A DNA stretch of 17,500 bases, taken from NCBI GenBank assembly GCA_009663005.1, contig CM018914.1, positions 10,348,319 through 10,365,818 on the forward strand, written 5' to 3'. Under the pieces are notes generated by a model that saw only the letters and a list, made by a program, of their open reading frames with translations, ran no database searches and was not told the DNA's origin. This DNA is from Actinidia chinensis (Eukaryota > Streptophyta > Magnoliopsida > Ericales > Actinidiaceae). Made by a program: the position numbers and the translations under genes. Shown here one piece after another: positions 9,875 through 17,500 of this stretch. How positions within the stretch are numbered: position 1 is the stretch's first letter; each line of letters starts with the position of its first letter.

Positions 9875-10200
9875 CTAGCCGAACTCAAAGCAAGTCTTGA
9901 GCTAGATCCTTTGAGATTTGAATTTTGGCAAAGTATACTTAGCAAAAATTTAGAGAAAAGTTAGCCAACCTCTAAGCGAGCTCCGAAATTGTTCCATCAG
10001 ATTTGCCTAGATATACTTAACAAAATTCAAGAAAGAGTTAGCCGAGCCCCATGTGAGCTTCGAGCTTTTTCCCATGAAATTTCAGTTTACTTAGCAAAAA
10101 TTTTAAAAAGAGTTAGCCGAGCTTTATGCGAGTTTCGAACTCTGTCCCACGGTTGTCTCCCAAGTATCCTTAGTAAAAATTTGGGGAATGCTAACGAGAC
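9875..10200. repeat. ~78-bp repeat cluster 1 (about four diverged units)
   Basis: Units begin at about 9875, 9961, 10038 and 10113, with a truncated one at 10191. Each runs TTAGCCGAGCTC, then GCGAGTTCCGAGCTCTGTCCCA, then (AAGT)ATACTTAGCAAAAATTT, then a purine-rich tail ending AGAG. Spacing is 75-86 bp. They belong to the same family as the cluster at 11196-11708 but are more diverged. Confidence 0.8.
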
Positions 10201-10217
10201 ACAAAAAGGAAAAATTT

Positions 10218-10352
10218 TATTCAAGCACAGACACAGAGTTATTGGAATTACAAAGATATTCAAGCACAGAACTGTTCGAATTACAAAGATATTAAAGCAC
10301 AGAGTTGTTCAAATATGAGGTTGTTCAAGAACAAAGTTATTCAATTACAAAA
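10218..10352. repeat. ~33-bp tandem repeat, about four copies
   Basis: Units start near 10218, 10257, 10290 and 10321. The theme is TTCAAGCACAGAGTTGTTC followed by GAATTACAAAGATA. The first copy has a 6-bp internal duplication (ACACAG) and the last is diverged. Confidence 0.7.
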
Positions 10353-10447
10353 TTTCTTAAACTAGGTGTCCTAAAGTAATGCCGACGCCCGAGCTCTATT
10401 AGGTAGTCCTTGTGGATAGTTGCCTCGAGATGATGTATACAATATTC

Positions 10448-10545
10448 ATCAAGCAGGTATCCATTATGACTAACTAGGGACCCAGTCATCAAGCAGATAT
10501 CCATTATAATCAATTGAGGAAACAATCATCAATCAGATATCCAAA
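10448..10545. repeat. 40-bp tandem repeat, 2.5 copies
   Basis: ATCAAGCAG(G/A)TATCCATTAT starts at 10448 and 10488, and a third, partial unit starts at 10528 (ATCAATCAGATATCCA). The period is exactly 40 bp. Confidence 0.7.
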
Positions 10546-11072
10546 GGATTGCTTTTGGGAAAGTGTAAGTCTACAATATCTGACACCAGCAAGACCATAA
10601 TATATTGCTTATCAGCTATAGGAGAGTTGTTTGCCATGAACATAAATTCGATCAGGCCGAGTAGAAGCATCATATTACAGAACCTTTGGGGACATAGGTA
10701 GACGAGCCATTAGCATGTGCCGAGCTCTGCCCTGCTAAGACTACTCATTATTTTCCAAGGGATAGCTACTAGACCCTTCCACTGCCTCAGACCCATCTCG
10801 GTAGCAGATAGGCCAGAGGTGACGAAACTCTAAGATCATCAACTATAATCCTAGAGGATAGTAGAAGACTCAAAAAGATTTGAGATGCAGAAACAGCAAG
10901 GGGACTACGAAATGTATACTGGTGGAAGGAAGGCACATAGACCGCCATCAATATGAAAGGCAAGCGGACCGCCATCAATGAGGAAGGTCAATAGAACATC
11001 GTTGAAAAGGGGGGTAAACTACCATTAAAGAAAGAAGGCAGCTAAAGCGTCGGAGCGTGCACTTGGAGTGCG

Positions 11073-11145
11073 ACGTTTTACGGGCTAACCACTATCCATA
11101 AGAAAACAAGAGATAAGTACGTTGTTGCTCCTACCCATGCCATGT
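11073..11145. repeat. Direct repeat, copy 1, of the region upstream of the antisense promoter
   Basis: TTTTACGGGCTAACCA and the following ~55 bases match 15045-15115 in the same orientation, where TTTCACGGGCTAACCA is followed by ACGATGAGAGGCGAACAC. Similarity is imperfect but continues past the core. Confidence 0.55.
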
Positions 11146-11195
11146 GTCCCACCAGGTTTGCACATAAATACACTTAGTAAATATTTGAGAGGAGT

Positions 11196-11708
11196 TAGCC
11201 GAGCTCTACATGAGTTCTGAGTTCTGTCCCACAAAGATGTCTAAGTAGACTTGGAAAAATTTCGGGAAGTGCTAGCCAAGCTCTATGCGAGTTCCGAGCT
11301 CTGTCCTATGAGTCTTGCCCAAGTATACTTAGTAAAGATTTGGGGAGTAGTTAGCCGAGCTCTAAGCGAGTTTCAAGCTCTGTCCCACGAGGATGGCTAA
11401 GTATACTTGGCAAAACTTTGGGAAGTGCTAGACGAGCTCTACGCGAGCTCCGAGCTCTGTTCCCCAAGTGTTGCCCAAGTATAATTAGGAAAGATTTGTG
11501 GAGGAGTTATTCAAGCTCTACGCGACTTCCGAATTCTATCCCACGAGGATGGCTAAGTATGCTTGGCAAAATTTCATGAGGTGCTAGCCGAGTTTTACGC
11601 GAGCTCCGAGCTCTGTCCCATGAGGGTTGCCCAAGTATAACTAGCAAAGATTTGGAAAGAGTTAGCCGAGCTCTATGTGAGCATCGGACTCTATCCCACG
11701 AGAAATGT
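11196..11708. repeat. ~78-bp repeat cluster 2 with dimeric A/B organisation
   Basis: Seven units start near 11196, 11273, 11352, 11429, 11509, 11585 and 11663, spaced 76-80 bp apart. Each has TAGCCGAGCTCTAYGCGAG, then CCGAGCTCTGTCCCACGAG, then AAGTATACTTGGCAAA. Units alternate. A-type units carry GATGGCTAAGTATACTTGG and a GAAGTGC end. B-type units carry GTTGCCCAAGTATAAYTAG and a GAGGAGTTA end. The real period is therefore about 156 bp. The last unit is cut short. It lies beside the 3' end of the antisense gene. Confidence 0.85.
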
Positions 11709-12514
11709 GAAAACAAAAATTGCAACTACGCTAATGACATCCAGGCAAGAAATGAACTGAGAAATAAAAACAGTGAGCAAGCTGTAAGCATATTTACAAC
11801 AAAGTTATAAATGTTCAAAACTAAGAATATTACAGTTGGGAGAAAAAATCAAAAGCAATGCAAAATCAGACTACTCCGCTGGCTGTGTGTTCGGGTCGCC
11901 TTCATTGACAGTATCTCCTTCAGCTCCCCTAGTCTTCTTGCTTTCACCTTCACCGGCAACCTCTTCTTCTCCTCCCACAAACTCATTGCTCAGAGTCGTA
12001 CCAACCTTAACAACACCACCTCCCTTCTCATCTGTTGCCTAATTCATATACTCCTCTTCATTAAAGCTTGGCAGGATGAGTGGAGAGTAAATCGCGGGCA
12101 GATCCGAGGGCTCAATGGGAGGAGCCGCAACATTCCAAGCTAGGTGATTTGAGGGAACTCTAAGCACTTTAAGGCAGGTGAGCCAACCTTCTTCAAAAAT
12201 GCTTAGACGAAGCTTGGCTACCTATTTCTCATAGGAGTCTCTAGCTCTATTAAAGCCATGGTTAAAAACCGTCTAGAAGACTTCTCCGGAGGCCACTTCT
12301 TAAGCTCAATATTCTCTTGCAGAGTCTTGTTCATTTGCTCTAGTGTAACCTTGGCTTCACCTCGGGCATGAACGATGACCTTCTCTTCCGCATCCAAATC
12401 AAGCTTGGACTATTTCAGCTCATTTTCAAAGATATGGGCCCTTTGATTGGCCTTCTTCAGCTTGGTGGAATACTTCTTTAAGCGTTCTGAGTTCGCCATA
12501 ACTTGCTAGAGGAT

Positions 12515-12590
12515 CTGCAAAACAAACCCAAGAAATTTATTGAATATCATTACAAAATAAAGTAAGGACTGACCGAGCTGGGTAACACAC
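12515..12590 (-). other. Intron 2 of the antisense gene
   Basis: On the minus strand it starts GTGTGTTACCC and ends GGGTTTGTTTTGCAG. It is 76 bases long, T-rich near its 3' end, and falls between complete codons (LIMKGVQ, then IL and the coiled-coil segment). Its removal keeps the frame. Confidence 0.75.
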
Positions 12591-13632
12591 CTGAACGCCT
12601 TTCATGATCAGCTTGTTTTTGAACACCTTCAGGCCCTCCATAGTTAGGTTAGCAACATCTTAGGAGAGCATGATGGCATTCCCCTAGGCCAAACAGGTTT
12701 TATGATCCCTCGAGGAATCAGCATTGGTAACCTACTTCCTTAGCTCAACCACGACAAATTTGGGAACCTAGAGCTCGAAAACACCACCAATCGTTAAGGG
12801 GGTAACCAAGATACCGACACTCCTTCCCCTTTTTGGATGGGAAGGCCCTTCCGCGGGGAGCTTTCCATTCCTCTTGCTAGCTCATTTGGACGGCAGGGCG
12901 CTTAACTAAACCTCTACTGCTAGGTTGGGGAGAGCCAAAATAGGGTCAGGGGCTAGGTGATCGAGCTTAAACCCTGCAACCTTTTTCTTTCCTAGAGCTC
13001 TGAATTTGGGCACCATGCCAACTTCTTCTTCAGAGATTGAACCCAAGCTACCCCTTTGATTGAAAGAGTGACCGATTAAATCTTCAGTAGCGGGTGCAAC
13101 CACTAGAAATCCGAGGTCGTCAGCAGCCTTAATATCCGAGCTTAACATGAGTATGAGCTCGACAACTAAGATTTGGGCTGGAGGGGCAATGGCTAGGGCC
13201 AGGTCTTCAACCTGGTTAACTTCTTCACCGTCTTTGACCTCGGCATCTTCCTCCTCGTCCCATGCTACTTCTTCGCCAACTGCCTCTTCACCCACCTCTT
13301 TTCACTAAGACCAAACAAATCAAAAGACCTCGATCTGCTAAAACCTGTGCTCAGCTCTTCTGCCTTTTCCTTGAGCCACATAAGCTTGGCAACAACACCT
13401 TTAATCAAGTCACTGAACTCTATTGAGAAGGAATGCCTTGGGGTCCACTCGCGAATGCGTATAAAGGGAAGCCTTGATTGCCTCTAGCGGTCAACTCGGT
13501 GAGGGATGACATGGCGGTAAACTGGAATGTAGTTCAGTAACTTGGCAACTTTTCTTGTCTCACAATAATTGGTCATTACCTCGATCACGATGGGGTAGCA
13601 ATTAGATCTCCTCCAGAATTTGGCATTGAATC

Positions 13633-13744
13633 CTACAACAATCAAACCGAGATGGAAGAAATATCAGACCATCAAAAATGAAATAAGTAAAAGATCTACT
13701 TGAAAAATTGAGGTAAGATAAACCAAAAACAAATTTACTCTTAC
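13633..13744 (-). other. Intron 1 of the antisense gene
   Basis: On the minus strand it starts GTAAGAGTAAATTTG (a strong plant donor), is T-rich, and ends GATTGTTGTAG. Removing the 112 bases joins GYVLV and FNAKFWRR through a split AGA codon and keeps the frame. Confidence 0.75.
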
Positions 13745-14362
13745 TAACAAGGACATAGCCCCTAAATCTTGGAAAGAAAAAATAGTCAAGGTCATCATCC
13801 TAGAACTCCCAATTCCTTGAGACCCAAACGCAATCGTCCAGATACAAGTCCTTGTCATGGGGAATTGGTAACCAACCTCGTTTGAGGCTGATTAGGCTTC
13901 CGGAGATGCAAGTAGTGGTTACCAGTGTACATCTGGGTCTCAAGGCCTTTCTTAGTCCTCACTACGCAATATACATGAAGTAAATCCTCGGCGGTGAATT
14001 CTTTGCCTTCCATCTTTATCAGAACGTCTATCGCCAGCACGGTTCAGACAAAATTTATCAAAACTTGCATAAAGGTGAGGTGGCACAAAGCCATGACCTC
14101 CTTCAGTAGACGACTTGTGGGGAATTTCAGTCCGGCCTGGTGGATGAAACAAGTCCGACCAGTACACAATTGCCTTCCTTTCTACCCAATTGGTATCTTT
14201 ATTCGGGCCCAATTTCTCTACTAGAACATCATCTCGGATGTTGTGGTCGGCACAGAATTGAGCTAGGGCCACATCATCATGGACGAACAGTTGAGCATGG
14301 TTCAAATCCATGTTTTGAAAGACAGAAGCAAATGGTGAGAACAAGTTCAACTACAGAGTCAT

Positions 14363-14993
14363 GGCAGACGCAGGCTGCAAAAACTAAGGGACAAAGTTAG
14401 CCGAGCTCTATGTGAGTTACGAGTTCTGTCCCACGAGTTTTTCCTAAGGGAGATTCAACCGAGATCGGTGCAAGCTCTAAAGCTCATTTCAGGGGACACT
14501 AAGTTATAAATGGCATTCAATTGATAGAAGATCAAATCACCCTACTACCTCAAGCTAACCTCGAAAGCAAAAGGATTTGGGGGGTAAACTCGTCTCTATA
14601 AAGCAAACAAGTTAGGATCAACCCGAATAAAAACCCGAAATGCCTAAGCATCCATCAATGGTGGATGGGTGACCATAGATAGACGCAGTGAAAAGACGTG
14701 CAAGTCACTTGACCAAAAAAATTGACGCATAAAAGAAGACCAAAAACTCAAAAAATGAAAAAATAGCAGAAGAAGAATCATATAAGCATGAACAGAAAGA
14801 AATAAAGAAGTTTCTACAAAAAATTACAAATGCAAGACGGAAGGAAGCAACTGTCAATTAAAAAAATGAAAGTAAAATCAGCGTCAGATATAGGAACCGA
14901 CGTAAAAAATGGCAAAAAAATAGTAATGGTGCTCTTTCTCTCTAGAAAACTCTCTGAAAAGTGTTGTGAATAGTGATTGGGGAGATGAACGGG
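14363..14993 (-). other. Presumed 5' leader of the antisense gene
   Basis: About 600 bases lie between the antisense TATA candidate and the first plausible ATG. A lone copy of the 78-bp repeat lies at about 14395-14450 (TTAGCCGAGCTCTATGTGAG, then GAGTTCTGTCCCACGAG). The TATA-proximal part has CTTTTCAGAGAG and TCTAGAGAGAAAGAGC on the minus strand, a typical CT/GA-rich plant leader. Further introns are possible here but could not be fixed. Confidence 0.45.
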
Positions 14994-15003
14994 CTTATAT
15001 AGG
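14994..15003 (-). promoter_or_regulatory. TATA-box candidate of the antisense gene
   Basis: The minus strand reads CCTATATAAGCCCGTTC. It lies outside the LTR, about 300 bases inside it, and points toward the antisense gene. A transcription start is expected about 30 bases downstream, near 14965. No other strong TATA was seen between it and the gene. Confidence 0.55.
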
Positions 15004-15044
15004 ATGCCGAAATGGCAGGAAACTACCTAAACACACCTTTAGGG

Positions 15045-15115
15045 AGCATCATTTCACGGGCTAACCATCACTCCCAAAACGATGAGAGGCGAACACATAG
15101 CAGCTCCCACACCGA
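15045..15115. repeat. Direct repeat, copy 2, upstream of the antisense TATA
   Basis: This is the partner of 11073-11145; the core is TTTCACGGGCTAACCA. It sits just upstream, in the antisense direction, of the TATA candidate. Confidence 0.55.
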
Positions 15116-15307
15116 GCGTTCGTGCCAAACAAACCCCAGGAGAAAGTGAAAGAGCCTCAGCATCAGTGTTAGAACCAAGCTACTAAGCCAATCAAGTCCC
15201 GACAGGCGACATGACAACACGATAAAGCCAAGCCTCAAAAAGAAAACAAATCTAGTTCGCATCACCTCAGCAAGCATTGACTTAACCCATGTGAACTGAG
15301 GGACAAT

Positions 15308-15976
15308 TGTAATAGGATAAAATAGACGACTACAATTTCGGATCATACCAAGGCCATAGCCACTCCAGGATAACCATCATGGAGCAAGGTAGGGATACTA
15401 CGCTCTCTTGAGCTTGGTTGAAACAATACCAAGCATTGACATCATGCAATACTAAAGGATCTGCATTGCAATCGAGTTGTCGCTATACAACAAGCTCGGT
15501 GAGCCAATCGTACTGAGCATTGGTCGAGAGACAATGATCGATGGCGAGCCCGAGGTATGTCAGGGGATAGAGGATGACTTGCACAACAAAATTATCTCTG
15601 ACAACCCTCATACCTGAAACACAACATCTATAGTATAGAGACGTGCTACGACCTAGGTCATAGAGGCATAGTTGGGGCAGTCACCTACCTACTGACACAA
15701 CAGTTGGCACGTTGAGATACGTGTCGAGCTACGCTATATAAAGAGAACTCCTGTTCTCACAAAGGTACTCAGGATTTGCTATTTAAACATACATTCTAAC
15801 TTGACCGACGGAGAGCCGTTTTCCAAAAACAACTCCAGTGGCCGAAGTCACTACTCATGTGTTGTAACTAGGACATTGCTTGTGGACAAGTTGAAGCTAC
15901 CCTCACTGCCGTATAACCACCGCAAGTTCCTATCCTTGATTTCCTTCCTCTCACCTCTCAAACACTACACCCCACA
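15308..15976 (+). repeat. 3' LTR
   Basis: It starts TGTAATAGGATAAAATAG and ends CCCCACA, directly followed by AAATC, the copy of the target duplication at 7183-7187. Its TATA box is at 15734-15743. It is about 26 bp shorter than the 5' LTR because a pyrimidine-rich segment after ACATACATT is absent. Differences from the 5' LTR are mostly transitions, and by eye identity is about 85%, so the insertion is old. Confidence 0.85.
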
Positions 15977-15981
15977 AAATC

Positions 15982-16443
15982 ATATACCAACGATTGATTA
16001 TGGATCCAATAATTCTCTCGGCCTTAATCATCAAACACACCACACACAGCTATGCTAATGTATGTATGCCTTCTTATTACAAACTTGAATTAGAAGCATA
16101 ACCAAGAGATATCCAAACAACAAAATAAATGACAACAGATAATTGGAAAAAAAATAAATTATAAAAACAATTCTATAAACTTACAAGAATATCTGAATTA
16201 GATTCAGTGTCCTTAAGTCATTTTAAATCCCACACTTGGTACTCACGGAATATGACGTACACTCCTAAGATATAACAATTTTAATTTTCTCATATTAGTA
16301 CATCAAATTAGAAGATCATAACGAACTGTTTTCTCTCTCCCAAATGTATACTAAGATGTTGAATGATGTTATGCAATTTTAGCACTCTATATTTCAATCT
16401 ATATATGAAATGAATTGATTGTAAGATTAAATAGAAGTTATTA
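15982..16443. other. AT-rich intergenic, right flank; nothing recognised
   Basis: The short open frame across the 3' LTR end and this flank is a chance reading. No gene, RNA or clear repeat was found. Confidence 0.5.
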
Positions 16444-16560
16444 CACCTCTCAGAATTGTTATGGTGTCTTTCTGAGTGGTCACAACTTTTAGAATAGTTA
16501 TGATATCTTTATGGGTGATCACATCTCTTTAAAAAAATATGGTGTCTTTTTGGGCAATAG
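16444..16560. repeat. 39-bp tandem repeat, three copies
   Basis: Units start at 16444, 16483 and 16522, exactly 39 bp apart. The theme is CA(C/A)CTCTCAGAATTGTTATGG, then TGTCTTTCTGAGTGGTCA. A partly complementary stretch follows (CGCCCAAAAGATACTC, about 16584-16599, against TGTCTTTTTGGGCA), so the array ends in a hairpin-like structure. Confidence 0.75.
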
Positions 16561-17208
16561 TTACATCCCAGAAGACACTCAGTCGCCCAAAAGATACTCA
16601 TTCTCCTAAAGGTTTGTGAAGGAAAGAAAAAATTCAGGAAATAAAATGTAATTTTTAACAATTTTTCTCCCAAAAATTATTATTCAAATAGCCTAAGCCC
16701 GTGAACCCAGACCGGGTTGGGCAATTGCAGCGCAGCCGCTCGTGGGTTAGAATCATGGGTTAAGTGGATCAAGCCCACTTCGTATATAACTCCTATCATC
16801 TAAAAACTTGTGATTCCTTCAACAACTTTCCTTCATACTTCCAATGTGGGATAGAAGTTTATATCCCTATTTTCACTTCGTAACAGTGCTTCTTTAAGAA
16901 ATAATTTCTCATTCAAATCAAATTGATTTTGGATAAATGAATATACTAAATTTATTTACTCATTTACGAGAACATGAATGAATCATTATTCATGTATGGA
17001 ACTCAATTAACTTTTAATCAAAAAATGTGTTCACAACACTTTTTAAAATTCAAATTCTAACATTTTTATGATCTAAATCGTTCATATTATATACTTTATT
17101 ATGAATATCAATATAGTAAAAAATTATGTTGATCGGATACAAAATGATATTCATTCCGTACTGTTTTATAACTTAATAAATGAGTGTGGCACACATGATT
17201 ATATTCAT
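16561..17208. other. Intergenic; possible fragment of an unidentified repeat
   Basis: A less AT-rich block at about 16690-16870 contains ACCGGGTTGGGCAATTGCAG, CGTATATAACTCC and a CCAATGTGGGATAGAAG phrase. It looks like a piece of a dispersed plant repeat or LTR, but no termini or partner copy are in the window. The remainder is AT-rich with no gene. Confidence 0.35.
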
Positions 17209-17384
17209 TTATCTTGATATAAATTAATATTGATCGACCATTGATCTATATCTCATTAACGTAATTTTTTTTAAATATTAAAGTTTAGATAAACTCTACA
17301 ATATAATCATCAAAATAGAATCCAAAATACTTGATCTGCACCATGCAATCCAAACCTTTAAACTTCAGATGAGGCATGTCTTAT
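17209..17384 (+). repeat. Dispersed repeat, copy B
   Basis: This is the partner of 5742-5918, in the same orientation and of similar length. The last ~115 bases of the window beyond it hold no recognised feature. Confidence 0.65.
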
Positions 17385-17500
17385 TATTTATTAGGGTAAC
17401 TTATAATGACACCGGCTCTATTCCTCTGAAATCTCACTATTACCCCCTCTATTTTTTGGACCATGATAATTGTTTTGCTTTTGAGTAGTAGTTAGATTCA

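Larger units (their letters stand above)
9747..11195. other. Non-coding interior of the retrotransposon where pol is expected
   Basis: In an autonomous gypsy element the reverse transcriptase would begin here. No RT, RNase H or integrase motif is found in any frame. The stretch holds the first 78-bp repeat cluster, a 33-bp repeat and a 40-bp repeat. At 10560-11060 there is unique-looking sequence with a short duplication of ACCGCCATCAAT and a purine run GAAAAGGGGGGTAAACT (11004-11020). The phrase GGGGGGTAAACT recurs at 14579-14590. Confidence 0.6.
11871..14362 (-). pseudogene. Antisense spliced gene of the retrotransposon (aORF remnant), broken
   Basis: Reading the minus strand, a protein can be followed for 2.5 kb across two canonical introns. 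A possible ATG at 14362 leads to LFVHDDVALAQFCADHNI, then an HQAGLKFP stretch, LLKEVMALCHLTFMQV, EDLLHVYCVVR, NHYLHLRKPNQPQTRLV and WVSRNWEF (exon 1, to 13745). Exon 2 (13632-12591) has FNAKFWRR, NYIPVYRHVIPHRVDR, EFSDLIKG, an acidic Glu-rich tract (about 13290-13200) and a Lys-rich segment. Exon 3 (12514-11871) has a charged heptad-like coiled coil with KKYSTKLKKANQRAHIF, an EEGWLTCLKVL motif, YSPLILPSFNEEEYMN and an acidic tail ending at TAG 11873-11871. Fourteen in-frame stops and about four frameshifts (near 14185, 13860, 13290 and 12275) kill it. It resembles hypothetical proteins annotated in Tat-type gypsy elements. Function is unknown, and the lineage is recalled rather than searched. 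Confidence 0.75.
7188..15976 (+). mobile_element. Decayed Ty3/gypsy LTR retrotransposon, Tat-like, lacking RT/RNaseH/integrase
   Basis: The element is about 8.8 kb with TG...CA LTRs and identical 5-bp flanks AAATC (7183-7187 and 15977-15981). Its internal order is 5' LTR, gag-protease (+), repeat-rich non-coding DNA, antisense gene (-), 3' LTR. No YxDD reverse transcriptase motif, RNase H or zinc-binding integrase motif is visible in any frame, so mobility would have needed help from a related autonomous element. The gag style, the VDTGSS protease, the large non-coding portion and an antisense ORF before the 3' LTR fit the Tat lineage, but that assignment is inference without RT. No primer-binding site with a convincing tRNA match was found. 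Purines at 15293-15306 are only a weak polypurine tract. Confidence 0.85.

Noticed and set aside
11507..11725. Minus-strand open frame with Ser/Arg-rich repeats
   Set aside because: It is a translation of the 78-bp tandem repeat without independent support.
11871..14362. TAG read as glutamine (recoding) to explain the many in-frame TAG codons
   Set aside because: The nuclear plant code does not do this, frameshifts also break the gene, and methylation-driven C-to-T decay explains the pattern.
14140..14400. Open frames on the + strand across the antisense gene
   Set aside because: They are shadows of the minus-strand gene, which has matching motifs and splice sites.

Overview
The window looks like nuclear DNA of a flowering plant. 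It is AT-rich, with long intergenic stretches. It holds the last exon of a plant-type Nudix hydrolase gene, canonical GT-AG introns, Tourist-like MITEs with TWA target duplications, and one large, decayed Ty3/gypsy LTR retrotransposon. I cannot name the species.

Layout. (1) 1-336: terminal exon of a cytosolic NUDT1/NUDX1-type Nudix hydrolase on the + strand, the only intact coding sequence I can defend. (2) 337-7187: intergenic DNA carrying small non-autonomous elements: a palindromic MITE-like element (1385-1531), two related Tourist/PIF-Harbinger-like MITEs (3545-3766 and 4262-4468), a foldback element with internal tandem repeats (about 4651-5741), and a third PIF-type MITE with a CCN-rich microsatellite in its middle (6034-6537). 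(3) 7188-15976: an LTR retrotransposon with LTRs of about 695 and 669 bp, TG...CA termini and a 5-bp AAATC target duplication. (4) 15977-17500: AT-rich intergenic DNA with a 39-bp tandem repeat and a dispersed repeat whose second copy lies at 5742.

Inside the retrotransposon, a gag-protease pseudogene (about 7868-9746, +) is followed not by reverse transcriptase, RNase H or integrase but by about 2 kb of tandem-repeat-rich non-coding DNA. This DNA includes two clusters of a ~78-bp repeat, the second with a dimeric A/B organisation. After it, on the opposite strand, comes a broken spliced gene (14362-11871, -). It has at least two canonical introns, a downstream coiled coil and acidic tract, and its own TATA-box candidate at 15003-14994. 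This layout fits the Tat branch of gypsy elements, some of which carry an extra antisense ORF between pol and the 3' LTR. The element could only have moved using enzymes supplied by relatives.

The element is dead. Frameshifts break both genes, and essentially every in-frame stop is one C-to-T step from CAG, CAA or CGA. In the antisense gene 11 of 14 are TAG, and LTR differences are mostly transitions, as expected of long-methylated DNA losing 5-methylcytosine by deamination.
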